A DNA stretch of 64,000 bases from assembly GCF_017963645.1 (NCBI RefSeq), contig NZ_JAGMWN010000004.1, positions 186,001-250,000 on the forward strand, written 5' to 3'. A program made the translations under genes and the position numbers. This document shows, piece after piece, positions 54,592 to 63,358 of the stretch; the first letter of the stretch is position 1; each line of letters begins with the position of its first letter. The notes beneath the pieces were generated by a model. That model worked only from the letters and a program-made list of their open reading frames with translations. It did not search any database and was not told the origin of the DNA. Source of the DNA: Marivibrio halodurans. GTDB taxonomy: Bacteria; Pseudomonadota; Alphaproteobacteria; UBA8366; Aestuariispiraceae.

Positions 54592-54632
54592 AACGGCTTA
54601 GGCCATAACATGCTAAGCCGTTTTTTGTTTTT
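54592..54632 (+). terminator. Rho-independent terminator after the tRNA fragment
   Basis: AACGGCTTAG (54592-54601) and CTAAGCCGTT (54613-54622) form a 10-bp stem followed by T6-G-T5. It is probably the original terminator of the initiator tRNA gene, carried along with its 3' half. Confidence 0.82.
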
Positions 54633-54634
54633 AA

Positions 54635-54748
54635 GTAAGCATAAGGTAAGCAACGAAGATCTGCGGAACGGCGTCCAGCGACGAATGGGGACACGTACTT
54701 TCAATTGCGGCACGAGCTTCGGATCGGCTGTGTAGCAGCGGTGACTCT
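54635..54748. other. Flank left of the CRISPR array (possible leader or trailer)
   Basis: About 114 bp between the tRNA terminator and the first repeat, with no gene. It would be upstream of the array in the crRNA sense. Whether it is the leader is uncertain, since type II-C arrays often have a promoter in each repeat. No direct repeat or clear promoter was seen. Confidence 0.4.
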
Positions 54749-55663
54749 GCCGTAGCTGTTCTCCAAAGCAGCCTGTGCTACGGTGCTGGTCGTCGGCAAT
54801 CATGACCATCGAACGCCGTAGCTGTTCTCCAAAGCAGCCGTAGCTGTTCTCCAAAGCAGCCTGTGCTACGGTAAGCGACTGGAAATGGACGCCGGTCGGA
54901 TGCCGTAGCTGTTCTCCAAAGCAGCCTGTGCTACGGTCAGCCGGCCCGCGTCGCGGCCGCGCCGCTCGCCGTAGCTGTTCTCCAAAGCAGCCTGTGCTAC
55001 GGTGTTCGCCCGCGATGTCAACGCCTGCGACAAGCCGTAGCTGTTCTCCAAAGCAGCCTGTGCTACGGTAGTGATACACAAACAGACGGAGACATCTTAG
55101 CCGTAGCTGTTCTCCAAAGCAGCCTGTGCTACGGTGCGGCACATATACATCCGCGCGCGGCAGAAGCCGTAGCTGTTCTCCAAAGCAGCCTGTGCTACGG
55201 TCCGAAGCGGATCAGTTCCAGCCGGTCGACCGCCGTAGCTGTTCTCCAAAGCAGCCTGTGCTACGGTGTCGCCCGCGCGCAGCCGCGCGTCGCGGCTGCC
55301 GTAGCTGTTCTCCAAAGCAGCCTGTGCTACGGTAACGTCCGTGGATGGGGTGCTCCCCGGGAGGCCGTAGCTGTTCTCCAAAGCAGCCTGTGCTACGGTC
55401 AGGCTGGACTTCGACAGCGAGACCTTCGTGCCGTAGCTGTTCTCCAAAGCAGCCTGTGCTACGGTGAATGACCTATCAATCGTCCCCCGCTCTGCGCCGT
55501 AGCTGTTCTCCAAAGCAGCCTGTGCTACGGTCGCGTAGGCGCGCACTTCCTTGTCGTTCGCGCCGTAGCTGTTCTCCAAAGCAGCCTGTGCTACGGTCGG
55601 TTCCGATGCGCGGGCTTTCCGACGAGTGCCGTAGCTGTTCTCCAAAGCAGCCTGTGCTACGGT
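54749..55663 (+). CRISPR. Type II-C CRISPR array (14 full repeats, 1 partial repeat, 13 spacers)
   Basis: Full repeats are 36 nt, starting GCCGTAGCTG and ending GTGCTACGGT. Starts are at 54749, 54837, 54902, 54968, 55034, 55100, 55166, 55232, 55298, 55364, 55430, 55496, 55562 and 55628. Twelve spacers are 30 nt and one (54873-54901) is 29 nt. At 54815-54836 the first 22 nt of the repeat are duplicated just before the repeat at 54837, without a spacer. By comparison with the Neisseria type II-C repeat (G...GTAGCT and ...GTGCTAC), crRNAs are read on the + strand, opposite to the cas genes, towards cas2. The 22-nt anti-repeat of the tracrRNA at 60644 supports this. Confidence 0.97.
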
Positions 55664-55735
55664 AGGTTTCTGGCAAGGCGTTGATCGGGCGTTGTTTTCT
55701 GCCCGGGTCGTTGATGAATAGCCGGGTCGGCGGCG

Positions 55736-56041
55736 CTACAAAAGCGTGAGCTGGTCCGGTTTTTCTTCCGTTTCGGCCCGGTAAGCGCCTTCATAATTGC
55801 GGGTCTGCCCATACTGTTTATCCGTGATGAAATAGATAGACACCGATCCCAGGCTGGGGACGGCGGTGCCCACGCGCTCGGCCGCGGCCTCGGCCTGATC
55901 GCGGGTCGGATGATAGCGATGATAGACCGACCACTGCTTCATGGTGAAGCCCTGGTCGAGCAGGAATTTGCGAAAGCGCGTCGCGTTGCGCCGCTCCGCC
56001 TTGCTGCCCACCGGCAGGTCGAAACAGACGATCGTCCACAT
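55736..56041 (-). CDS. cas2: Cas2
   Basis: The 101-aa protein has the Cas2 ferredoxin-like fold with the aspartate-bearing first strand MWTIVCFDLPVGSKAERRNATRFRKFLLDQGFTMKQWSVYHR and the usual end, YFITDKQYGQ. It is the structural partner of Cas1 in spacer acquisition. An ATG 29 codons upstream (56128) is also in frame and would overlap cas1 by eight bases; I chose 56041 because the conserved domain begins there. It is the last cas gene, next to the array. Confidence 0.93.
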   Translation of the reverse strand: MWTIVCFDLPVGSKAERRNATRFRKFLLDQGFTMKQWSVYHRYHPTRDQAEAAAERVGTAVPSLGSVSIYFITDKQYGQTRNYEGAYRAETEEKPDQLTLL

Positions 56042-56120
56042 GGCCCGATACCCCGAGGTCAGTAGGTCCGCCGCGACGGTTCCGCCACCGAACTGCTTGC
56101 GGATCACGCGGCGCAGGTCC

Positions 56121-57071
56121 TCACGCATCCGCCCCGCCTCCGCCGGGCGCGTCGCCGCTGAAATCAAAGGCGCCATGGCGCGCCGCGCGCCAACTGCGGG
56201 GACGCCACAGCCGTTTCCCTTCGCCCTGAAAGACGGCGCAGAGCGACGCGCACAGACGTTCCATCGCGCGGGTCGCGGGAATGAGACCCTCATCCGCCTC
56301 GAGCGGCAGGTCTACGACGCTGGCAAGCGTCGCCTTCGCCTCCGGCGTCAGCGCCTCGCCGAAGCGTTCCGGCGCGTCGGCGACGGTGCGGTCGACCAAC
56401 GGCCGGAACGGTTCCATCAGGTCGTCCACAAGTTGGAAGGGATTGAGCCGCGAACGATGATGCAGGCCAAGCGCCGGCGACAGGCCGGAGGCAACGACCT
56501 GACGGCTCATCGCCGCGCGGAGCACCGCATAGCCGTAGTTGAGGGCGGCGTTCGGCCCCTCCGCCTCGCGGTCACGGCGGAAGTCGGCCCCCATCAGCCG
56601 TGGCCAATAAAGCCGCGCGGCCTGTGCCTCGATATTCTGCGGGTCGCCGCTGCGTACGCTCTGGGCGAGCTTGGCGAGGCGCGCTGCGTCCGCTCCGACA
56701 CCCCCACCCAACGCCCCCGCCTGGGCGCGGACTTTCTCGCGGACCAACTCCGCCCACAGGCGCTTGCGCATCGGTAGGCTGGCCGCCGCCTGGGCGTGCA
56801 GGCGCCCGGCATGCTCGAAATGTCCCGCCACCGGCAATAGGACCGACGAGGCGGCGTGATTGGCCCCGCACAGCACCACCGGGGCCCCGGCCGTGGCCAG
56901 CGCGTCGGCGAGGTTGAGCGTCAGCATGGTCCCACGCCCATGGACCAGCAAGGCCGCCACATCGCGGATTGGGATGCGCGCGATCTCCGCCCCGTCGGTG
57001 GAGACTTTCACGGCCTCACGCTCCAGCGAAAGGGTGCGGCCCGGCTGCGCGATATCGAGGATGCGCCACAT
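56121..57071 (-). CDS. cas1: Cas1 integrase
   Basis: The 316-aa protein is of normal length. The metal-binding triad can be placed at Glu148 (QNIEAQAARLYWPRL), His204 (ALGLHHRSRLNPFQL) and Asp216/217 (LVDDLMEPFRPLVD). It inserts new spacers into the array as a complex with Cas2. It begins 19 bp after cas9 ends and is followed closely by cas2, so all three cas genes are one operon. The absence of cas4 and csn2 makes the locus subtype II-C. Confidence 0.95.
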   Translation of the reverse strand: MWRILDIAQPGRTLSLEREAVKVSTDGAEIARIPIRDVAALLVHGRGTMLTLNLADALATAGAPVVLCGANHAASSVLLPVAGHFEHAGRLHAQAAASLPMRKRLWAELVREKVRAQAGALGGGVGADAARLAKLAQSVRSGDPQNIEAQAARLYWPRLMGADFRRDREAEGPNAALNYGYAVLRAAMSRQVVASGLSPALGLHHRSRLNPFQLVDDLMEPFRPLVDRTVADAPERFGEALTPEAKATLASVVDLPLEADEGLIPATRAMERLCASLCAVFQGEGKRLWRPRSWRAARHGAFDFSGDAPGGGGADA

Positions 57072-57090
57072 CGGGTTTCTCCGCTGCGGC

Positions 57091-60000
57091 TCAGTTCAAC
57101 GCGGGCGAGCGCCAGCGCACCCGTCCGGTGGTGTCGAGAACCACCTGCGCCGGCTTGCGCGCGCGCAGGGCCTTCAGGCTGGCGATCCGGGTCCGCACGC
57201 CCGGCGGTGTCTGCTTCACCGGCCGCGCTTCCTCGACCGGCAGGAATTCCAGATCCCCGTCGGAGAGCGAGACAAGCCGGTAGAGACGACGGCGGGCCTC
57301 GGTCCCGTCGCCGTCCAGCATCTCGACCAGATCGTCGGCATGAAGGCGCATCAGCGGCGTCTCCCCCGGCCTCGGCTCCAGGCCGCCCGGCTGGTTGGCG
57401 TCGAGGCGCGCGAGCACCCGCATGGCGACCGCGCCATCCGTGTCCCGTACAATGTCGAGACAGTGGTTGCTGCCGTCCGTCTTGGTCGGAGCCAGCAGCA
57501 GCGGGCGAGCGTCGGGCGTTGGGCCGGGCTTCAGGATGCGGGCCGCCATCACGGAGACTTTGGTGTAGCGGCGCCGGCGGCTCTTTTCGGCCTCTTCCTC
57601 GATTGCCCATTTCAGCCGCTCGCGTTCTGATTTGCCGACGCTCTCCGGCACGCTCTCGGCGCGTGCAAGGATGGCCTCGCGTAACCCCGCGAGGTCGCGG
57701 TGCAGATTGGCGAGGCTCGCCAGCGGATCATCGCCGCCCCACCAGCGCGGTGCGCCGATCTCGACGGCGGCGCGCAGGATCGCCTTGGCCCGCCCCATGT
57801 CGTCGAGCCCAGCCAAGGCCTTGGCCGGGTCGGTCGCGGCGGCCAGGTCGCTTATGCTCTTGTGCTGGGTGACGACGAAAATGTTCGGATCGCCGGGATC
57901 GCGGCAGATCGCCCCGTAGTTGGAGGCCGCGTGCAACTTGCCGCGGGGATTATGGTCCGGCTTTCGCAGCACGCGGGAGGCGGGGCGTGCGTCGCCGCCA
58001 TAGCGCGCCGGATCATTCGTCAGCAGCGCTTTCACCGCCGCGCGGAAGTCCGAGTGCCAGGGCAGGCCCGCGCCTTGGAACTCATCCAAGTAGGCCTCGA
58101 TCACCTCCTTCAATTCAGCGTGGTCGGGTGCACGGTCGAAGCGGCCCGCGATCGTGTGGATGCGCTGGACGTCCCAGCGCGTGGTACAGCCGGCGACGAC
58201 GGCGTCCAGCAGATGGTGGCGATGGTCGAAGCGCAGCTTCTTCTCGCGCTCGCGCCGATGCGCGATCTGATCGGCGACCGTTGGCGCGGCTTCTTCGACG
58301 GGGGCGCCCGGCGCGGGATCCGCAGGTAAGGCGCCGTCCTCCGTCATGACCTCCCGAATCAGTCCGTCCAGGCCCCAATGGCGGCGCAACAGCGCGGTCA
58401 GCCGGCCGTTGACGCAGACGACGCCGTTGGGGTCGGCGCAGACCGTCGTCAGGTAGCGGCGTGCCACCTTGCCGATATAACGGGTGTCGACCAGGAAGCG
58501 TTCTCGGAAGTCGGCGCGATCCTTGAAGCGATCCATCGCGTCGGGCTGGAAGCGCCAGAAGACGCCTGGACCGCGGGCTTTCGCCTGCTCCAGGATTTGC
58601 GCGTAGTCATGTCCCAGATACCCGCCGGAGAAGGCGCTGTACGGCGTGCGCTTTCCCTTGTGGTCGTTCGCCCGTCTGGTGGAAAGCGCGAGGTTGGCGA
58701 GCCCGTCGTCGAGCGTGTCGGCCCGCGGCAGGATGTGGTCGATCGCGGTCGTGCCGTCGAACAGTTGGGCGACCGACAACTCCTGTCCGGTGTAAAGGCA
58801 GCGTCCGTTCTGCAGCCGATGCAGCTTGATCTTTAGCCGGTCGTCGCGGCTGAGCCGGCGCTTGGGCTGGGCCGCGCCCTCCAAAAGGCGAAGGATATAG
58901 GCGTCGTTCTTGCGCGCGTTGGCGGCGGCGCGGCGCTCGTCCTCCTCGCGCTCGTCGGCACTCTTGTTCAGATCGCGCGCCAGTTCGATGCAGATACGCG
59001 TTGGCTTGCCGTAACGCTTCAGGAAAGCGTTGCCCATCCGGCGCAGCCGGTTCAGCGCCTGATGGACGACAGGGTTCGGGATGCGCCCGAATTGCATCTC
59101 CAGCGGATCGTGGCCCTTGTACGTCGCGCCGACGCATGAGTCCGTCAGGACAGTCCCGTAGTAGGGCAGTCGGTCGAAGCGAGGGATGTCGAGGCTCGGG
59201 TCCTTCAGATTCGCGCGCCGGGTCGCCTCGTAGGCGCTGATGACGTCGGCCTTGAGCTGTTCGAGGATCAGGCGCGTCGCCGTCGGGCCGGCGGCGCTGC
59301 GTCCAGCCGCGATCGGCGCATTGGCGACTGAGCGCGCCGCCTCCGAGGCGAGGTCGCGCGCGATGAGACCGGCGAGCACGCGCTCGAAATCCTCCTCCTC
59401 ACGCAGCAGATCGGCGACGGCACCGCGCTCCTCCTCCGCCATGGTCTCCCACAGATTGAGCGCGTCGGCTTTCTTGAAGGCGGCGGCGATCTGGTGACCT
59501 TTGATCTTGGCGGCGGCTTTCCGGCCCGTCTCGGCGACGTCCAGGCTGGTCTGCCAAGCATCGCGACCGCGGCCCAAACCCAAGAGTGTGCGGACGGTTC
59601 CGCCCGAGATGTCGCGGCCCGCCAGGGCGGCTGCGACGACAGTGTCCCGCTCCGCCAAATTAAGCGGCCGGGCCGCGCCGGTGAGTGGATCGATCAGACG
59701 CAGATTGTTCACCTCCTCGTAGATCCGCTTGGTTTGGAATAGGTCGGAGCCTATGGGCAGGCGATCCTCGATCGCGCCGTCGGGCCCCGGCTTACGAAAC
59801 CGGCACTTGCCGACCGCCGGCCGCTTCCCCTTCGCTTCATGGAAGACCGCCGCTCGTAGATCCTCGACGACATCCGGCGTCAGGATCGCGCGGCGAGCCG
59901 GCGCTGCGACCTGCGTCGCGAGAAGGGCGTCGAACTCCGCTTCCACCATTTGGCGGGTGAAGACGGGGGCGTCGGGACGGTCCTTGCGCAGTCGCGTCGG

Positions 60001-60582
60001 CTTGCCGGCCTCCGCGTCGCGCTGGAGCAGCTCCGCCGGATGGGCGGGGCGGCTCATGCCGTGCTCATCCCCCAATGCCCGCAATAGATCGGTCGTCCGT
60101 TGCGCGCGGCCTTGGGCTTCCGCCGCTTCCTTCCGGGCGGCCTTGTCCTCGGCCGAAGCGCTATCCTTACCGCCCATCGCGCGGGTCAGGCGCTGGCCGC
60201 GGTTCTTGGCGATATGCAGGATCGCGCGGGCGAGATCGACGGGCGCCAGCGGCTCGCGCAGTCCGCGCGCTCTGAGCACGACGCGGCTCGTCTCCGCGCC
60301 GCGCTCCTCCCCAGGCACTTTGGGAGTTGGAGCGTCGAAGCCTTCCGGCAAATCGAGCAACGCCGCGAGCCGCCCCTTGAGCATACGCAATCGCGCGCTG
60401 CGTCGCTGGGTCTGCGTGCGCATGGATTGATGCCCGCGCCGCTCCGCCGCGCCGGCCGAGGCGGGGAAGATCTCCGCCGCCCCATCCAGCAGGCCGATCG
60501 GGGCCCCCCGCGCATCCAACTCGACCACCGCCAGCGATAGACTGCCGACGCCGACGTCTATACCCCACCCGATATCGCCCAT
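57091..60582 (-). CDS. cas9: Cas9 endonuclease, type II-C
   Basis: The 1163-aa protein has the RuvC-I start MGDIGWGIDVGVGSLSLAVV with Asp9, an Arg-rich bridge helix (RRGHQSMRTQTQRRSARLRMLKGRL), RuvC-II with Glu533 in RICIELARDL, the HNH domain with His616 in AIDHILPRAD and the Asn in ANDHKGKR, and RuvC-III with His790 and Asp793 in HRHHLLDAVV. All nuclease residues are therefore kept. About 370 residues follow and hold the PAM-interacting part. The size is in the compact II-C range. I chose ATG 60582 because GGAGG lies five bases upstream; upstream ATGs at 60594 and 60639 are in frame. The tracrRNA is divergent, just upstream. Confidence 0.96.
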   Translation of the reverse strand: MGDIGWGIDVGVGSLSLAVVELDARGAPIGLLDGAAEIFPASAGAAERRGHQSMRTQTQRRSARLRMLKGRLAALLDLPEGFDAPTPKVPGEERGAETSRVVLRARGLREPLAPVDLARAILHIAKNRGQRLTRAMGGKDSASAEDKAARKEAAEAQGRAQRTTDLLRALGDEHGMSRPAHPAELLQRDAEAGKPTRLRKDRPDAPVFTRQMVEAEFDALLATQVAAPARRAILTPDVVEDLRAAVFHEAKGKRPAVGKCRFRKPGPDGAIEDRLPIGSDLFQTKRIYEEVNNLRLIDPLTGAARPLNLAERDTVVAAALAGRDISGGTVRTLLGLGRGRDAWQTSLDVAETGRKAAAKIKGHQIAAAFKKADALNLWETMAEEERGAVADLLREEEDFERVLAGLIARDLASEAARSVANAPIAAGRSAAGPTATRLILEQLKADVISAYEATRRANLKDPSLDIPRFDRLPYYGTVLTDSCVGATYKGHDPLEMQFGRIPNPVVHQALNRLRRMGNAFLKRYGKPTRICIELARDLNKSADEREEDERRAAANARKNDAYILRLLEGAAQPKRRLSRDDRLKIKLHRLQNGRCLYTGQELSVAQLFDGTTAIDHILPRADTLDDGLANLALSTRRANDHKGKRTPYSAFSGGYLGHDYAQILEQAKARGPGVFWRFQPDAMDRFKDRADFRERFLVDTRYIGKVARRYLTTVCADPNGVVCVNGRLTALLRRHWGLDGLIREVMTEDGALPADPAPGAPVEEAAPTVADQIAHRREREKKLRFDHRHHLLDAVVAGCTTRWDVQRIHTIAGRFDRAPDHAELKEVIEAYLDEFQGAGLPWHSDFRAAVKALLTNDPARYGGDARPASRVLRKPDHNPRGKLHAASNYGAICRDPGDPNIFVVTQHKSISDLAAATDPAKALAGLDDMGRAKAILRAAVEIGAPRWWGGDDPLASLANLHRDLAGLREAILARAESVPESVGKSERERLKWAIEEEAEKSRRRRYTKVSVMAARILKPGPTPDARPLLLAPTKTDGSNHCLDIVRDTDGAVAMRVLARLDANQPGGLEPRPGETPLMRLHADDLVEMLDGDGTEARRRLYRLVSLSDGDLEFLPVEEARPVKQTPPGVRTRIASLKALRARKPAQVVLDTTGRVRWRSPALN

Positions 60583-60605
60583 GACATCCTCCATGCATTG
60601 TTTGG

Positions 60606-60635
60606 TTGCATTTTGCGTTGTGCCGGGCGTATGCT
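60606..60635 (+). promoter_or_regulatory. Promoter of the tracrRNA
   Basis: TTGCAT (60606-60611), an 18-bp spacer and TATGCT (60630-60635) make a good sigma-70 promoter. It would start RNA at about 60642, exactly at the beginning of the anti-repeat. It lies inside the short gap and the first codons of the longest possible cas9 frame, which is another reason to prefer the 60582 start. Confidence 0.65.
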
Positions 60636-60641
60636 GCAACC

Positions 60642-60734
60642 AGCTGCTTTGGAGAACAGCTACGGTAAAGGATCGTAAGATCCTGCAAGATGTGGAGAGG
60701 GCTTCCGGTTCGGCCGAGCCCTCTCTTTCTTTTT
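60642..60734 (+). ncRNA. tracrRNA of the type II-C system
   Basis: The anti-repeat CTGCTTTGGAGAACAGCTAC plus GG (60644-60665) is the exact complement of 22 nt at the 5' end of the CRISPR repeat, with no bulge. It is followed by a small hairpin GGATC-GTAA-GATCC (60670-60683) and a terminator with arms GAGAGGGCT (60695-60703) and AGCCCTCTC (60717-60725) and a T-rich tail. The total is about 93 nt, normal for II-C. It is divergent from cas9, and should pair with crRNA for RNase III processing and Cas9 loading. Confidence 0.92.
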
Positions 60735-60919
60735 GCCGGCGACCTGGGGGAACCTAAGCCTGCGCAACGCGATGCGATGTCTGCTCTGTGAAGCCTGTTA
60801 GGCAGGGAGGAGCGGGCGTGGAGGCCGCCGCGGCCTTCGACCATGAAGCGCTCAGTCACTTCCGGACGGTTTTGGGAGCAGATCAGCCAGCATCGATCCC
60901 GACGGCTCGATGTCGAGGT

Positions 60920-61210
60920 TCAATCGTTACACCCCTTTTCCGCAACGGAATAATCTCCAGAGAAAAGAGCGTCCTCGATCCGCTCGAGACTTTCAAAATT
61001 TTCGAAATCCAGCCTGTCGATATCCAGTCGAATACCGAGGCTTTCCTCCGCATAAGTGATGATCAGGATAATCGTGAAACTGTCGATTTCGAGGGAATCC
61101 TCGGGCGCGTCGATCACGATGCGATTCTGATCCTCGATAAGCGCCTTCACGCGCGCCATCGCAGTTCGGCGGTCAATGGTGGGGAGGGCGTCGGAGCGGC
61201 TATCGACCAT
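60920..61210 (-). CDS. Acyl carrier protein-like protein
   Basis: The 96-aa protein has the ACP four-helix pattern with the phosphopantetheine serine Ser44 in LEIDSFTIILIITYAEESLG; ACPs usually have DSL here and DSF is a common variant. The length is somewhat above the usual 80. It sits eight bases downstream of the methyltransferase gene on the same strand, so it is probably made with the sugar-nucleotide genes and may carry an acyl or amino-acyl group for sugar modification. The ATG at 61210 follows GAGACGG; a longer frame upstream overlaps the methyltransferase and is not conserved. Confidence 0.8.
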   Translation of the reverse strand: MVDSRSDALPTIDRRTAMARVKALIEDQNRIVIDAPEDSLEIDSFTIILIITYAEESLGIRLDIDRLDFENFESLERIEDALFSGDYSVAEKGCND

Positions 61211-61218
61211 GACCGTCT

Positions 61219-62112
61219 CTACATCGTCGAAGGTTGGGTGGATGGCACGATCCGCACGCGCAGGAAGGCCGCGTCGAAGGTGACGTGGCCATCGACGGCG
61301 AGCGCCTCCAATTCGGCGCGCAAGCTTGCCTCGAAGGCGTCGAGGTCGGGCACCGTGGCGACCACCGGCATAGAGCGTGCGCGCCACCAGCTCATATGCT
61401 CATCGATCGGGGCGGAAATCTCCTCCCGCTGCTCCTCGACCGTCACGTAAAAACCGTCGAAGGCCGTCTCGAAGATCGTCTTCAACTGCTCGGCCCTCAG
61501 TCTCTGGACGACGCCGGCGGCCCGGATGATCTGCGCGAATCCCACATGCTTGCGCATCGCGGCGAGGACCGCGCGCTTGAACACGAACCCGTCTTCATTG
61601 GCGATCAGGAACAGATCCGCCATGCCGTCCGGACGCATGACCCGCCGAACCTCGGCAGCGGCCGCGGGCATATCCTGAACCCAATGCATCGCCAGCGTCG
61701 AGATGACGCGGTCCACCGAGCGTTCAGGCAACGGAATGGCTTCCGCTTCGCCGGAAACGAACCGGAAGCGCGACATGCCCTTGTACTTGGTCCGCGCCCG
61801 GGCAAGCATCCCCGCCGCCGGATCGACACCGATCCCCACCATGTCTTCCGGTTCGAACCGCGCGCCGATCACGTCGAACCCGAATCCGGTGCCGCAGCCC
61901 AGATCCAGCACGAAACGATCCTCCTGCCGGAAGGTCAGGGTCTCCAGAAACCGCCTGGACGCCTCGCCGTAAAGCGACGACAGATTATCCGGATCGTCGT
62001 AGGTTTCGCTGCCCCGGTCCGAATAGGCGACGATGGCCGTTTGATCCGGCGGCCCGAAATAGATCGGAAGCTTTCCCGCGATCGGGCCCGAGGTTTCCGC
62101 TACGATCTCCAC
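61219..62112 (-). CDS. SAM-dependent methyltransferase
   Basis: The 297-aa protein has the class I methyltransferase motif FVLDLGCGTGFGFD (residues 67-80), VGIGVDPAAGMLARARTK as motif I post and VISTLAMHWVQDMPAAAAEV as motif II/III. Its C-terminal third carries the substrate-binding part (EEQREEISAPIDEHMSWW). Family-wide it resembles Ubi/BioC-like enzymes, but its place in a sugar-nucleotide cluster, before an ACP, suggests methylation of a sugar or acyl-ACP. The gap to the DegT gene is about 100 bp. Confidence 0.8.
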   Translation of the reverse strand: MEIVAETSGPIAGKLPIYFGPPDQTAIVAYSDRGSETYDDPDNLSSLYGEASRRFLETLTFRQEDRFVLDLGCGTGFGFDVIGARFEPEDMVGIGVDPAAGMLARARTKYKGMSRFRFVSGEAEAIPLPERSVDRVISTLAMHWVQDMPAAAAEVRRVMRPDGMADLFLIANEDGFVFKRAVLAAMRKHVGFAQIIRAAGVVQRLRAEQLKTIFETAFDGFYVTVEEQREEISAPIDEHMSWWRARSMPVVATVPDLDAFEASLRAELEALAVDGHVTFDAAFLRVRIVPSTQPSTM

Positions 62113-62215
62113 GGCTCTTCATCCGACTCCCTGGTCCACGGCGAAACGATCCTATGGCGCGCCCATCACCGCCGGATGATAGAGATCCGAGGTGGCGCCG
62201 GAAACCGCCTCCGTT

Positions 62216-63358
62216 TCAGTTGGCGCGCGGCGCGTCGCAGACGCGCAGCACCACGTCCGCGACCCGGTCTATCTGGGCGGTCGTGAAGTCCGGGTGAATG
62301 GGCAGGCAAATCACTCGATCGGCCGCGCCCCGGCTCACCGGAAAAGCGGCTTGGTCGGCATCCGGGTCTATCTCGTGCAGGGGCGGCGCGAAATAAGCGC
62401 GCAGCCCGATCCCCTCGCGCCGGGCGCTTTCGACGACATCATCCCGGGCCACGCCGTCGGGCACCGCGATGGCGACATAGGCATCGGACCCGCTGCCCCG
62501 CGCGGACGCCGGCAGAAACCAGCAGGCCGGAAGCCGCGCGCGATAGCGCGCCATCACGGCCCGGCGCCGCTCGTGGAGCGTGTCGTATTCGTCCAGCAGG
62601 GCGAGGCCGAAGGCGGCATGGATTTCGCTCATCTTCCCGTTCAGTCCCAAAGGCCGGCGCGCCGTCCCTCCGCGCCTGGGGTCGAGCCCGAAATTCGCCA
62701 ACCGGCGCGCCTCCTCGAGCGCGCCCTGGTCGTGCACCAGCAAGGCTCCGCCTTCCACGGTATGAAATGGCTTCGTCGCATGCAGGCTGATCGCGGCCGC
62801 GTCGCCGTAGGCGGCGACGGCCTTCCCCTGAAACCGGGCGCCGAATGCATGGGCGGCATCGTAGATGAGCGGCTTGCGATAGCGCGCGGCGAGGTCCCGC
62901 AGCGCCGCGACATCGCAGGCGCCGCCATAGGTGTGCACGGGGACGAGCGCGCGGGCGCCGTCCGCGAGGGCCGCCTCGGATGCGATCGGGCACAAGGTCA
63001 AGCACGCCGGCTCGACATCGCAGAACCGCGCCGATGCGCCGGCCCAGTCCAGCGCGCCCGCGGTCGCCGCGAAAGTAAAGGATGGCACGACGGTCGGACC
63101 GGACACGCCGAACACGCGGAGCGCGATCATCAACGCCGTCGTGCCGCTGGCGCAGGACAACACGTAGGGGACGTCGAGCCGCTCGGCCAGGCGTTCCTCC
63201 AACCGGGAGGCCAGCGGTCCGAAATTGCTGAGGCGCCCGCTATCGAGGGCGCGGTCGAGATAGGCCGCGAGGCCCCGCCGATCGGGGATGACCGGCGCGC
63301 CGACCGTCAGGGCCGGCCCATCGCCGCGCGCTCGCGCCAATGCCAGCGGGTCGGTCAC
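62216..63358 (-). CDS. DegT/DnrJ/EryC1/StrS family aminotransferase
   Basis: The 380-aa protein is a PLP-dependent sugar aminotransferase. The internal aldimine lysine should be Lys196 in AISLHATKPFHTVEGG, and the substrate region SCASGTTALMIAL and YDAAHAFGARF are typical. It transaminates a keto group on a nucleotide-linked sugar. The start is GTG 63358, which overlaps the stop of the nucleotidyltransferase gene (GTGA), so the two are coupled; a longer frame upstream is out of phase with the real protein. Confidence 0.88.
   Translation of the reverse strand: MTDPLALARARGDGPALTVGAPVIPDRRGLAAYLDRALDSGRLSNFGPLASRLEERLAERLDVPYVLSCASGTTALMIALRVFGVSGPTVVPSFTFAATAGALDWAGASARFCDVEPACLTLCPIASEAALADGARALVPVHTYGGACDVAALRDLAARYRKPLIYDAAHAFGARFQGKAVAAYGDAAAISLHATKPFHTVEGGALLVHDQGALEEARRLANFGLDPRRGGTARRPLGLNGKMSEIHAAFGLALLDEYDTLHERRRAVMARYRARLPACWFLPASARGSGSDAYVAIAVPDGVARDDVVESARREGIGLRAYFAPPLHEIDPDADQAAFPVSRGAADRVICLPIHPDFTTAQIDRVADVVLRVCDAPRAN

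Noticed and set aside
55097-55645. Repetitive protein frame (VAQAALENSYG units) on the - strand
   Set aside because: It is only a translation of the CRISPR repeats; 36 and 30 are both multiples of three so the frame stays open.
54749-60734. Type II-A or II-B CRISPR-Cas
   Set aside because: No csn2 or cas4 accompanies cas9-cas1-cas2, and the Cas9 is in the compact II-C size range.
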